A stretch of DNA of 64,000 nucleotides, taken from Oscillospiraceae bacterium (GTDB lineage Bacteria; Bacillota; Clostridia; Oscillospirales; Ruminococcaceae). The notes beneath the pieces are model-generated. The model searched no databases, was not told the DNA's origin, and saw only the letters and a program-made list of their open reading frames with translations. The translations under genes and the position numbers were made by a program. The DNA lies in the NCBI GenBank assembly GCA_017847835.1, contig JAGASH010000005.1:186001-250000 (forward strand), written 5' to 3'. Positions 51,394-59,969 of this stretch are shown here, piece by piece; the first letter of the stretch is position 1, and each line of letters begins with the position of its first letter.

Positions 51394-53727
51394 ATGGAAT
51401 TTACCGACATAAAAACAGGTCTTTCCCAAGCAGAGGCTGAGGAGCGCGCTCGAAACGGTCTTTCAAACGGCGAGGGCGAGGTCAAGACAAAAAGCGTGAA
51501 GAAAATCTTTTTCGACAACATTTTCACGCTGTTCAACCTGATAAACGTAATACTTGCGGTTGCTCTCGCGCTGGTCGGAAGCTGGAAAAATATGCTTTTT
51601 ATGGGGGTTGTTCTCGGGAACACCGCAATCGGCATTTTTCAGGAAATCCGCTCAAAGCGCGTTCTTGACAAGCTCTCGGTGCTGTCCGCGCCTAAGGCTT
51701 ACGTCATCCGTGACGGCGAGGAAAAGGTAATCTCGGTGTCCGAGGTGGTCGTGGGAGATATTATGGTGCTGTCGAGCGGCAAGCAGGTATGTGCCGACGG
51801 AATTGTGCTCGAAGGTGAATGCGAGGCAAACGAGAGCCTGCTCACGGGCGAAAGCGACTCTATCCCGAAAAAAGCCGAAAGCGAGCTGTTTTCAGGCAGC
51901 TTCATCACCTCGGGCGAGTGCAAAGCACAGGCAACACGCGTCGGTGCACAAAGCGCTTCGGGCAAGATTACCGCGGGTGCGAAAAAGCACAAGAAGCACA
52001 ACTCCGTGATGATGAGCTCGATAAACAAAATCATCAAGACTGTGTCTTTCTGCATTTTCCCGTTCGGTATAATTCTGTTCTGCAAAACGTTTTTCGGTGC
52101 GGGAAATACGCTTGAAGAAAGCGTCACGACAACCTCCGCGGCGCTTATCGGAATGATACCCGAGGGACTTATGCTGCTGACGAGCGTTGCGCTTGCTGTA
52201 AGCTCGATTAAGCTTGCAATGAAGCAGACGCTCTGTCAGGACCTCTACTGCGCGGAGTCGCTCGCAAGAGCGGACGTCCTCTGCCTTGACAAAACAGGCA
52301 CGATTACCGAGGGCAAAATGAAGGTCGAAGAAACCGTTACGCTTGACGAGAGTTTTGACGTTGACAGGGCTCTAAAAGCGTTCTCCTCGGCATTCAACGA
52401 CAAAAATCTCACGCTTTCCGCGGTTGCCGAGAGCTACTCGGGCGACTCTGGACTTGCGCTCAAAGGTACGGTTGCGTTCTCGTCCGCGAGAAAGTGGAGC
52501 GCAGCGGAATTTGAAAACTACGGCACTCTTGTTTTCGGAGCACCGAGCTTTGTTCTCGGGGAAAAATACGCAGATGTTGCAAAATTATGCGAAGAATACT
52601 CCGATAAAGGTATGAGAGTGCTTGCGCTTGCGTTTTCGGAGAACGCTTGCGAGGGGTACAACCTCCCCGATGATATCTCCGCGAAGGCTCTTGTGGTGCT
52701 CTCCGACAAAATCCGCGAGTCCTCGCCCGCCGCGCTTAAATTCTTCAGCGAGCAGGGTGTTCAGCTAAAAGTAATCTCGGGCGACGACCCGAAAACCGTT
52801 TCGGGAGCTGCGGGAAGAGCCGGACTTGCCGGTTCGGAAAATTATGTCGATATGTCGAAGCTTTCCGAGGAGGAAATCCCCGAAGCAGCGCTCAAATATA
52901 CGGTTTTCGGAAGAGTTTTGCCCGAACAGAAGCTCGCGCTCGTGAAATCCCTCAAAGCCTCGGGAAAAACCGTAGCAATGATGGGCGACGGTGTAAACGA
53001 TGTTCCCGCGCTGAAAGAAGCGGACTGCTCGATTGCGGTTCAGGCGGGAAGCGACGCTGCTCGAAGCGTTTCGCAGCTTGTTCTGATGAACTCGGAGTTT
53101 TCGACGCTGCCGCTTGCAGTTGCCGAGGGACGGCGCTGCATAAACAACATCGAGCGCTCGGCTGCACTTTTCCTTGTAAAAACGATTTTATCATTCCTGC
53201 TCTCGGCAATTTTCCTTGTTCTGCAAAACCCGTACCCTTTCAAGCCTATTCAGCTCACGCTTATCAGCTCGATTATGATAGGTATTCCGTCTTTCCTGCT
53301 TGCGCTTGAACCGAATTTCAACATCGTCCGCGGTCACTTTATCGCGAACATTCTCAAAAAAGCCGCTCCCGGCGGTATATCCGCGGCTGTCGGAATTTGT
53401 CTGATTGAAGCCGCAGGAGCAATGTTCGGCTTCTCAGGAGAACACATTTCAGTTATGGCTGTGTTCCTCACGGCGGCTGTCTGCTTTGAAACGCTTATTT
53501 ATGTGTGCATTCCGTTCGACCTCAAAAGAGGGCTTATGTGCGGCGCACTTGCGGCAATTTTCATCGGAGCTGTGCTTCTTTTCCCGAACCTTTTCTATAT
53601 AACTTCCCTGCTCTCAGCCGAATGGGCAGCGCTCGGAGTTATCGCGGGAATTGCTTTGGTTTTACAGCCCGTGCTTGCGGTTATCGTAAAGGCAATTTTC
53701 AGCAGAAAGCAGAAAAAATCTCAATAA
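51394..53727 (+). CDS. Cation-transporting P-type ATPase, CtpE-like
   Basis: A 777-residue P-type ATPase with all catalytic motifs: TGES (151-154), PEGL in M4 (256-259), phosphorylated Asp299 in CLDKTGTIT, and MMGDGVNDVPALKEAD. It has the N-terminal GLSQAEAEERARNGLSN cation-ATPase opening and no heavy-metal-binding domain. The MIPEGLMLL segment resembles the CtpE group, for which calcium transport has been proposed; the ion is not certain here. Ten membrane segments can be drawn. Monocistronic, with a palindrome in its promoter. Confidence 0.92.
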   Translation: MEFTDIKTGLSQAEAEERARNGLSNGEGEVKTKSVKKIFFDNIFTLFNLINVILAVALALVGSWKNMLFMGVVLGNTAIGIFQEIRSKRVLDKLSVLSAPKAYVIRDGEEKVISVSEVVVGDIMVLSSGKQVCADGIVLEGECEANESLLTGESDSIPKKAESELFSGSFITSGECKAQATRVGAQSASGKITAGAKKHKKHNSVMMSSINKIIKTVSFCIFPFGIILFCKTFFGAGNTLEESVTTTSAALIGMIPEGLMLLTSVALAVSSIKLAMKQTLCQDLYCAESLARADVLCLDKTGTITEGKMKVEETVTLDESFDVDRALKAFSSAFNDKNLTLSAVAESYSGDSGLALKGTVAFSSARKWSAAEFENYGTLVFGAPSFVLGEKYADVAKLCEEYSDKGMRVLALAFSENACEGYNLPDDISAKALVVLSDKIRESSPAALKFFSEQGVQLKVISGDDPKTVSGAAGRAGLAGSENYVDMSKLSEEEIPEAALKYTVFGRVLPEQKLALVKSLKASGKTVAMMGDGVNDVPALKEADCSIAVQAGSDAARSVSQLVLMNSEFSTLPLAVAEGRRCINNIERSAALFLVKTILSFLLSAIFLVLQNPYPFKPIQLTLISSIMIGIPSFLLALEPNFNIVRGHFIANILKKAAPGGISAAVGICLIEAAGAMFGFSGEHISVMAVFLTAAVCFETLIYVCIPFDLKRGLMCGALAAIFIGAVLLFPNLFYITSLLSAEWAALGVIAGIALVLQPVLAVIVKAIFSRKQKKSQ

Positions 53728-53730
53728 CTC

Positions 53731-53759
53731 TTGCAAATCGGTTGAATTTGTGGTATTAT
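53731..53759 (+). promoter_or_regulatory. Probable promoter of the dnaD-dnaI-pfk unit
   Basis: TTGCAA (53731-53736), 17 nt, TATTAT (53754-53759), followed by AGGTG before the start codon. Confidence 0.65.
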
Positions 53760-53775
53760 TAGTTTAGGTGATTAT

Positions 53776-54789
53776 ATGAATTATTCGTTGAACGCGGGTG
53801 AATGGAACAGCGTTTTTGCCGTTCCAGCAAGCGTTGTTGATAAATATATCAAAATCGCGGGTGAAAACTCGCTGAAGCTCCTGCTGTACCTTTTGAGGCA
53901 CGGCGGGAAAAACTTTTCAGAGGACAAGCTCAGAAGCGACCTCGGTTTTAACGAAGCCGGTGAGCTGGAGGACGCGGCTCTTTTCTGGATACAGCGCGGG
54001 ATTATACGCTACGAGAACGACGGCGAAAACCGCGCGCTCTTCTCCGAAAAAACCGAAAACGAACAGGCAGAACAGCTTGTCATTACCGAAAGCGTTACTC
54101 AAAAGGCTCACGCGAAGGAAAAAATCAAGCCCGCTTTGGTAAGCTCGGGTGATATTGCAAAAAGAATTAACTCCGACAGCGAGATTAAAATGCTGTTTGA
54201 CGAAGCGGAAAGGCTATACGCGCACCCGCTGAAATCAAACGAAAATCAAATGCTTATCACGATAACAGACCATTTCGGGCTGAATGTCGGCGTTTCGCTT
54301 ATGCTTTTGCGGTACTGCTTTAAAATCGGGAAAACCACTCCGGCTTACATACTTTCCTGCGCTCAGAATTGGTCTGACGAGGGTATCGACAGCGTTGAAG
54401 CGGCAAACGATAAAATTCTCGCGCTCGAAAAGAACAACAGCGTATGCGAGCGGCTTTGCGCGGCAATGGAGCTCAAATCAAAGCTTACGGCAAAGATGAA
54501 GGAATTTATCCGCGTGTGGACGGAAGAATGGAGCTTTTCCGAGGAGATGATTATGCTCTGCTACGAAAAAACCGTCAACGCAAAGCAGGAATTCAAGTTT
54601 GAATACGCAAACAAAATCCTCGAAAACTGGAAGAACGCAGGATTGTTTACCAAAGAAGCCGTGCAATCCGCTGAAGCGGCACGAAAAAAGCCCGTAAAGA
54701 CAGCAAGCACAGCGAAAAATGAAAATTCCTCGTTTGATGTGAACGATGTTGTGGAAAGAATTAAACAGCGCAGACTTAGCGGAGGATAA
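53776..54789 (+). CDS. DnaD/DnaB-type primosomal replication initiation protein
   Basis: A 337-residue protein. The N-terminal 90 residues form a winged-helix-like domain (VPASVVDKYIKIAGENSLKLLLYLLRHGG). Two DnaD C-terminal (DDBH2) domains follow: about 125-215 (IKMLFDEAERLYAHPLKSNENQML) and 230-305 with the YE-x-x-x-N region (CYEKTVNAKQEFKFEYANKILENWKNAG). These proteins remodel DNA and help load the DnaC-type helicase. The next gene is the DnaI-type loader. Confidence 0.93.
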   Translation: MNYSLNAGEWNSVFAVPASVVDKYIKIAGENSLKLLLYLLRHGGKNFSEDKLRSDLGFNEAGELEDAALFWIQRGIIRYENDGENRALFSEKTENEQAEQLVITESVTQKAHAKEKIKPALVSSGDIAKRINSDSEIKMLFDEAERLYAHPLKSNENQMLITITDHFGLNVGVSLMLLRYCFKIGKTTPAYILSCAQNWSDEGIDSVEAANDKILALEKNNSVCERLCAAMELKSKLTAKMKEFIRVWTEEWSFSEEMIMLCYEKTVNAKQEFKFEYANKILENWKNAGLFTKEAVQSAEAARKKPVKTASTAKNENSSFDVNDVVERIKQRRLSGG

Positions 54790-54792
54790 AAT

Positions 54793-55752
54793 ATGGCAAT
54801 AAGCAAAGAATATCTTATACAGGCTCAGAACGAGCTTGAAATGCTTCGCTCGGAAAACCGCCGTACAGAGTTCAAAAGACGCTCAGAAATTCTCGAAAAA
54901 ATCCCCGAATACGGAAACCTTGAAATAAAGCTTGCCGAGTCAATGTCAAAAGTGATTTCACTTGTTGCCGCGAAAAGTCCCGATACAGCAGAAAAGCTCA
55001 AAGCGGTTTCCGAGGAAAATCTCGCGGTTCAGCGTGAAATGGAGCGTCTGCTCACCGAAAACGGCTACTCCAAGGATTATCTCGACCAAATCTATTCTTG
55101 TACAAAGTGCCGCGATATGGGAACGATTGACGGAAAATGGTGCGAGTGTCTGAAAAAGCGTGCGCACAAGCTTGCCGCAGACGAGCTGAACAAGCGTTCT
55201 CCTCTAAAGCTGTGTTCTTTCGATAACTTCGATTTGTCGTTTTACTCCGATGTTCGCAATAACGGCAGCAGTCCGCGTGAGGAAATGGAAAACAATTTCC
55301 GTATATGCAAGGATTTTGCCGAGAATTTCAAGGGTAATGAAAAAGGTCTGCTTATGACAGGCGGCACCGGTCTCGGAAAAACTCATCTTTCGCTTGCCGC
55401 AGCAAAAAGGATTATTGAAAAAGATTTTTGCGTGGTGTACTGCTCAACTCCCGAGCTTCTGCGTACAATCGACAACGAGCAGTTCGGAAGAAGTCAGGGT
55501 GATACAATGTCGGTTGTGACAAGCTGCGATTTACTTGTGCTCGATGACTTGGGTGCGGAAAATTCAAGCGAGAGAAGCACTTCCCTGCTCTATGAAATCA
55601 TAAACGGACGGCTTTGCCGCTCTCTGCCTATGATTATTAATACAAATCTTTCTGCGGGAGAGCTTAATTCGCGTTATTCCGAAAGACTGTTTTCAAGACT
55701 TTTCAGTATGGAAGTACTGTTTTTCAACGGCAATGATAACAGATTAAAATAA
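54793..55752 (+). CDS. DnaI/DnaC-type helicase loader ATPase
   Basis: A 319-residue AAA+ protein. The N-terminal helicase-binding part has a likely zinc site in CTKCRDMGTIDGKWCECLKK (about 101-120). Walker A is GGTGLGKTHLS (about 195-205), Walker B LLVLDDLGAE. The C-terminal SRLFSMEVLFF segment is normal. It lies 3 nt after the DnaD-type gene; together they form the helicase-loading pair. Confidence 0.95.
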   Translation: MAISKEYLIQAQNELEMLRSENRRTEFKRRSEILEKIPEYGNLEIKLAESMSKVISLVAAKSPDTAEKLKAVSEENLAVQREMERLLTENGYSKDYLDQIYSCTKCRDMGTIDGKWCECLKKRAHKLAADELNKRSPLKLCSFDNFDLSFYSDVRNNGSSPREEMENNFRICKDFAENFKGNEKGLLMTGGTGLGKTHLSLAAAKRIIEKDFCVVYCSTPELLRTIDNEQFGRSQGDTMSVVTSCDLLVLDDLGAENSSERSTSLLYEIINGRLCRSLPMIINTNLSAGELNSRYSERLFSRLFSMEVLFFNGNDNRLK

Positions 55753-55772
55753 AATCTCAGGAGGGAAAAACT

Positions 55773-56858
55773 ATGGCTAAACTCAGAATTGGTATTCTCA
55801 CGAGCGGCGGCGACTGCCCCGGACTTAACGCGACAATCCGCGGCGTTGCAAAGGCAACCTACGAGGCTTTCGGCGAGGATAAGGTTGAAATCGTTGGTAT
55901 TCACGACGGTTATCACGGACTTATCCACGGTGTTTACAAGGAAATGGAGCCGTCGGATTTCTCGGGTATCCTCACAACGGGCGGTACTATTCTCGGAACA
56001 AAGCGCACTCCGTTTAAGATGATGCAGATTATCGAGGACGACAAGGTTGACAAGGTAAAGGAAATGAAGGAAACCTACAAAAGCCTCAAACTCGACTGTC
56101 TGTTCACGCTCGGCGGAAACGGCACCCACAAAACCGCGAATATGCTCTCCGAAGAGGGACTTCACGTTATCGGTCTGCCCAAAACCATTGACAACGATAT
56201 TTTCGGCACGGACGTTACATTCGGCTTCCATACAGCTGTTGATATAGGAACAGAGGTTATCGACCGTATCCACACAACCGCAAATTCCCACAGCAGAATT
56301 ATGGTAATCGAAATTATGGGAAACAAGGCGGGTTGGCTGACGCTGTACAGCGGTCTTGCAGGAGGCGCTGATATTATCCTTATTCCCGAAATACCGTTTA
56401 ATATTGAAAAGGTTGCCAAGGCTTGCCAGAGAAGAGCCGACGCGGGAAAAGCGTTCTCGATTATCGCTGTTGCAGAGGGTGCTTTTGACGTTGAGGAAGC
56501 AAAGCTCAAGAAAAAAGAGCGCGCAAAGATTAGAGCCGAACGCGGCGAAGTAACGGCAACAGCGCGTATTGCCAAGGAAATTCAGGCTCGGACAGGTCTT
56601 GAAACAAGAACGGTTATTCCCGGACACATTCTCAGAGGCGGCTCTCCGTCCGCTTATGACCGCGTTCTTGCAACGCAGTTCGGCGCTCACGCAGCACGTC
56701 TTCTCAAGCAGGAAAAATTCGGCTATACCGTGGCAATGGTTGACGGAAAAATCACTGAAAACAAGCTTGTCGATGTTGCTATGAAAACGAAATTTGTTGA
56801 TGAAAACGATATGATGGTTCTCACGGCTAAGGACATCGGCATTTCCTTCGGAAACTAA
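55773..56858 (+). CDS. 6-phosphofructokinase
   Basis: A 361-residue phosphofructokinase of the longer clade. It phosphorylates fructose-6-phosphate. SGGDCPGLNA is at 11-20, the phosphoryl-donor site reads GGNG (114-117) instead of GGDG or GGDD, and the catalytic loop is PKTIDND (136-142). The Lys of PKTIDND is typical of pyrophosphate enzymes, while the Gly at 117 is typical of ATP enzymes, so the donor cannot be assigned. It starts after GGAGGG, 20 nt downstream of dnaI. Confidence 0.95.
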   Translation: MAKLRIGILTSGGDCPGLNATIRGVAKATYEAFGEDKVEIVGIHDGYHGLIHGVYKEMEPSDFSGILTTGGTILGTKRTPFKMMQIIEDDKVDKVKEMKETYKSLKLDCLFTLGGNGTHKTANMLSEEGLHVIGLPKTIDNDIFGTDVTFGFHTAVDIGTEVIDRIHTTANSHSRIMVIEIMGNKAGWLTLYSGLAGGADIILIPEIPFNIEKVAKACQRRADAGKAFSIIAVAEGAFDVEEAKLKKKERAKIRAERGEVTATARIAKEIQARTGLETRTVIPGHILRGGSPSAYDRVLATQFGAHAARLLKQEKFGYTVAMVDGKITENKLVDVAMKTKFVDENDMMVLTAKDIGISFGN

Positions 56859-56865
56859 AAATCAA

Positions 56866-56892
56866 GGCGGGGAGCGCTTCCCCGCCCTTTTC
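56866..56892 (+). terminator. Intrinsic terminator of pfk
   Basis: GGCGGG/CCCGCC stem with an inner AGC/GCT pair set, then CTTTTC. Confidence 0.85.
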
Positions 56893-56935
56893 GCGCATTT
56901 TGTCGAAAAAAACTCAGATTTTTTTCAAAAAACCC

Positions 56936-56964
56936 TTGACAAAAGCTTGTTTTTGTGGTATAAT
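56936..56964 (+). promoter_or_regulatory. Sigma-A promoter of the initiator tRNA
   Basis: TTGACA (56936-56941), 17 nt, TATAAT (56959-56964); consensus strength. Confidence 0.9.
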
Positions 56965-57009
56965 ATTTTTTGTTGAGCAGCAATGGTTGCTTGATGTTAT
57001 AAAGTATAT

Positions 57010-57086
<77 letters not shown>

Positions 57087-57089
57087 CTT

Positions 57090-57117
57090 GAGGACGGTCC
57101 AAAGGACCGTCCTCTTC
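57090..57117 (+). terminator. Hairpin terminator of the initiator tRNA
   Basis: GAGGACGGTCC (57090-57100) pairs perfectly with GGACCGTCCTC (57104-57114) over AAA; only a short T-run (TTCTGCGTTTT) follows. Confidence 0.8.
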
Positions 57118-57122
57118 TGCGT

Positions 57123-57248
57123 TTTCGTGCGTTTCGCACAAGCACGAAACGCACGAAAGCCGCGGTGCTCTCTCCTACTTTGTTTGAGCGATTTTTTATG
57201 CCCGCAAGCGACTTTTCACACGAAATTGACAAAAGCTGCGGGTTGTTC
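57123..57248 (+). repeat. Conserved hairpin element behind the initiator tRNA (copy 2)
   Basis: Perfect 14-bp arms (57123-57136 and 57145-57158) enclose the loop CACAAGCA and are followed by GCCGCGG (57159-57165). After about 70 nt of intervening sequence comes GCTGCGGGTTGTTC (57235-57248), which in copy 1 (7179-7192) is joined directly to the hairpin. Arms differ from copy 1 at five pairs, all compensated. Confidence 0.8.
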
Positions 57249-57329
57249 GTAAATCACAATTTGCAATTTTCCAATTTTGCCTCTGAATTTTTTCGGAGGC
57301 TTTTTTTGCAAAAATACTCTCGTTTCTCC
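57249..57329. other. Non-coding AT-rich stretch before the orphan gene
   Basis: No gene. A short inverted repeat GCCTC-tgaattttttc-GGAGGC (about 57280-57301), followed by a T-run, looks like a weak terminator. Confidence 0.5.
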
Positions 57330-57358
57330 TTGACAAAAGAGCGGGTTTGTGATATAAT
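57330..57358 (+). promoter_or_regulatory. Sigma-A promoter of the orphan 147-residue protein gene
   Basis: TTGACA (57330-57335), 17 nt, TATAAT (57353-57358). Confidence 0.88.
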
Positions 57359-57419
57359 ACAGTCACGATAACGTTCGTTAGCTAATTGCTGTTTTTAAAC
57401 GGATTTAGGGAGGTATTCT

Positions 57420-57863
57420 ATGAAAGTTGTACCGCTTAACGACAATCAGCGAAAGAAAATCATCAACACCGTAAAGCCATCAAAAAGGGACTTTTTCTCC
57501 TATCAGAACCTCAATCTGCTGACTGCTGTTTCCAATGAAAAAAACATCTTTCTGACGCTTTCAAGCTACATTTCCTCGGCAATTGCCAGAACAGGTGACA
57601 ATTCCGACGAGTATAAATATGTGCTTCTCTCTCCGCTGGGCTGTTTTACCGTCAACTGCATTGAGAGAATGGGAAAAATCGTTGGAATTTCCTGTCCGCT
57701 GCCTTTTATCGCGTCAAAATCGGAAATTACAGATATGATAGACTTTTATAATGATACCTTTTCCGAGCAGCGTGCACTGAAAAAAGAAGCTGTCAAAGAT
57801 ATCGATTTAGGAAATAAAGATTTTACGGAATGGTATCTTGAAAACAACTGTTTCGACAAGTAA
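57420..57863 (+). CDS. Hypothetical protein, 147 residues
   Basis: No family recognised. The protein is soluble, with no signal peptide or membrane helix. The N-terminus is basic (NDNQRKKIINTVKPSKRDFF), the middle has alternating strands (YKYVLLSPLGCFTVNCIERM) and the C-terminus is acidic and helical, ending LENNCFDK. A consensus promoter, GGAGG ribosome site and strong terminator show a real, probably well expressed, single gene. Confidence 0.75.
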   Translation: MKVVPLNDNQRKKIINTVKPSKRDFFSYQNLNLLTAVSNEKNIFLTLSSYISSAIARTGDNSDEYKYVLLSPLGCFTVNCIERMGKIVGISCPLPFIASKSEITDMIDFYNDTFSEQRALKKEAVKDIDLGNKDFTEWYLENNCFDK

Positions 57864-57871
57864 AATCACAC

Positions 57872-57907
57872 AAAAAGTGGCTGTCCGAAAACAGCCACTT
57901 TGTTTTT
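57872..57907. terminator. Bidirectional terminator between the orphan gene and the DHH gene
   Basis: AAAGTGGCTGT (57874-57884) pairs with ACAGCCACTTT (57891-57901); A/T runs on both sides. Confidence 0.9.
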
Positions 57908-58946
57908 AATCGATTTTTTCAACCTTTACTTCAACGTCCTCTGCCTCTTCCTTCGGTTTGTAGCCGCGGTGAGGAATTTTGTCGATAATGTTGAGGAAAA
58001 GGTTCTGAATTACCTTGTTGTAATCAATGCTGATATCGAGAATTTTGCTCTCGGACGCATATCCGCCTGCCATTGATTTATGTCCGCCGCCCGAGCCAAC
58101 TTCTTTCAGCGCGTCCGAAACTATCTGACCCGCGTTCAGCTCCTCGATTTCCGAACGTACCGAGAACTTAAATCCGTCGTTTCTCCTCGTGTAAACAACC
58201 GAGAAATTCACCACGTCAACGTTAAGAATAAAGTCCGAAATTGTCGCAATAAACGCGTCCGTGCAGTAGAAATTCAAAAACGCAAACGCAACTCCGTCGT
58301 AAACCTCGATATTTCTCATACTGTCCACGAAAGCGTTCAGCTCGTGATACTCGATTTCACCAGACTGGAAATGTCTGATAAGTCGATTATCCGCCTTCGG
58401 GAAAAGATAAGAATAAATGTCAACGTCAAGCTGCGTCACTCCGCGTGTAAAATCGCGCGTATCGCACTTTATGCCGTACAGAAGCGCAGTTGCAACCGAG
58501 CTCGGCATATCTATCTTATACTGACGATAGTAATCGGCAATTATTGTCGAGCAGCTTCCGACCATTCGTATATCACGATATTTGTAATCATCAACAACGC
58601 AGAAAACAGGGTGATGGTCAATAACCGCAACTTCGTTTCCGATGAGGTCGAGAATATTCGCGTTTCCCTTCTGACTGTCAACAGTGATAATATAATCCTC
58701 TGACGTCATATACTTCAGCTCGCTGTCAGCGGTCATATCAATCTGAAATTCGGAAACCATATTTGCCGTCATTGCACGCTCGATATTTCCGTGATGGCAA
58801 ATTACGGTTTTAATCTTGAATTTTCCCAACAGCACCTGAAGTCCGTATGCGCTTGCGATAGCGTCCGGGTCGGGAAAATTATGCGTCTGTATATAAACGC
58901 GGTGACCTTTAAGCAGGTCGATGAGTTCGCTTAATTTCTGCGACAT
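57906..58946 (-). CDS. DHH/DHHA1 phosphoesterase, NrnA-like
   Basis: A 346-residue enzyme of the NrnA/RecJ-like class. The DHH blocks are THNFPDPDAIASAYGL, VDSQKG, VIDHHPV and YGIKCDTRDFTRG; the C-terminal DHHA1 motif is GSGGGHKSMAGGY. Relatives degrade nano-RNA, pAp or linear dinucleotides such as pApA from c-di-AMP. That would fit with cdaA in this window, but the exact substrate is not shown by sequence. It has its own promoter. Confidence 0.9.
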   Translation of the reverse strand: MSQKLSELIDLLKGHRVYIQTHNFPDPDAIASAYGLQVLLGKFKIKTVICHHGNIERAMTANMVSEFQIDMTADSELKYMTSEDYIITVDSQKGNANILDLIGNEVAVIDHHPVFCVVDDYKYRDIRMVGSCSTIIADYYRQYKIDMPSSVATALLYGIKCDTRDFTRGVTQLDVDIYSYLFPKADNRLIRHFQSGEIEYHELNAFVDSMRNIEVYDGVAFAFLNFYCTDAFIATISDFILNVDVVNFSVVYTRRNDGFKFSVRSEIEELNAGQIVSDALKEVGSGGGHKSMAGGYASESKILDISIDYNKVIQNLFLNIIDKIPHRGYKPKEEAEDVEVKVEKID

Positions 58947-58973
58947 AAGCGGCTCCCCTTACCTTTCGTGTAT

Positions 58974-58987
58974 TATGTATTTACATA
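58974..58987. promoter_or_regulatory. Palindrome in the DHH gene leader
   Basis: TATGTA-TT-TACATA lies about 14 nt downstream of the -10 box of the DHH gene promoter, at a position suited to a repressor. Inference only. Confidence 0.3.
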
Positions 58988-59000
58988 CACCTTCATTATT

Positions 59001-59029
59001 ATTTTACCATATTTCTTCAGATTAATCAA
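59001..59029 (-). promoter_or_regulatory. Sigma-A promoter of the DHH phosphoesterase gene
   Basis: On the minus strand TTGATT, a 17-nt spacer and TAAAAT. Confidence 0.8.
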
Positions 59030-59163
59030 GTAGGTTATTATCAATATATTTCGTTATTTTACACAAAGCTTTTATAACTTTTTTATGCAATATTTTTACT
59101 AATAATTCTATATGATAAATAATTCACTTTTTGAGAACAATATGCGCGAAAGGATTGATAAAA

Positions 59164-59931
59164 ATGAAGAAAATGATTTCGGCGCTTCTGACCGTTATTT
59201 TGACGGGAAAAATCGCGTTTGCACAGGCGCCCTACTCTTATCTCAACGATTATGACAACAAAAAGATTGCCTATGGTGTGGGCAATGACACCGACTCTAT
59301 GAACCGACCGCTCGGAGCAATCGCAGCTCAGAAGCAGTACGGAGATATGAACTCGCTTTTCATCGGAGAGGCTGCAAACAAACGGCTCTGGCTCACGTTT
59401 GACGAGGGATATGAAAACGGGTACACCGAAAAAATTCTTGACGTTCTCGCTTCAAAGGGTGTGAAAGCAACGTTTTTCATTACTCAGGATTACGCGGAGA
59501 AAAATCCCGGTCTGATTAAGCGTATGATTAACGAGGGACACACCATCGGAAACCACTCGTACAGCCACCCTTCCCTGCCCGAATGTTCAAACGAGGACTT
59601 GTACAACGAGATAATGCAGCTGCATAATTATATCTCGAAGAATTTCGGCTATGAAATGTACGTTATGCGACCGCCTAAGGGAGAGTTTTCCGAGCGCGTT
59701 CTCGCGTGTGCAAAGGAGCTGGGCTACACGACGGTGCTCTGGAGCTTCGCATATCAGGACTGGCTCACCGACAACCAGCCCGAGCCGTCTGCCGCTTTCG
59801 ACAAAATTACGCAAAAAACGCACAATGGTGCGGTTTATCTGCTGCACGCGGTTTCTAAAACAAACGCTGAGATTTTGCCCAAGGTCATCGACTACTGGCG
59901 CGAAAACGGATATTTAATCACGCCTATGTAA
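59164..59931 (+). CDS. PdaA-type polysaccharide deacetylase (spore-cortex delta-lactam biosynthesis)
   Basis: 255 residues from MKKMISALL, after AAAGGA. An N-terminal signal peptide (cleavage near AFA-QAP) is followed by the NodB-type deacetylase fold: LTFDEGYENGYTEKILDVLASKGVKATFF, the metal motif HTIGNHSYSHPSL and RPPKGEFS. The FDxGYENGYT form is characteristic of PdaA, which deacetylates muramic acid to make the delta-lactam of spore cortex. No clear sigma-A promoter lies upstream, as expected for a forespore gene. Confidence 0.9.
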   Translation: MKKMISALLTVILTGKIAFAQAPYSYLNDYDNKKIAYGVGNDTDSMNRPLGAIAAQKQYGDMNSLFIGEAANKRLWLTFDEGYENGYTEKILDVLASKGVKATFFITQDYAEKNPGLIKRMINEGHTIGNHSYSHPSLPECSNEDLYNEIMQLHNYISKNFGYEMYVMRPPKGEFSERVLACAKELGYTTVLWSFAYQDWLTDNQPEPSAAFDKITQKTHNGAVYLLHAVSKTNAEILPKVIDYWRENGYLITPM

Positions 59932-59969
59932 AAAGTGCCTTTCCTCAAACGGGAAAGGCACAATTTTTA
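59932..59969. terminator. Bidirectional terminator between pdaA and the BtuF-like gene
   Basis: GTGCCTTTCC/GGAAAGGCAC stem (59935-59944 with 59952-59961), then AATTTTT; A-run on the other side. Confidence 0.9.
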
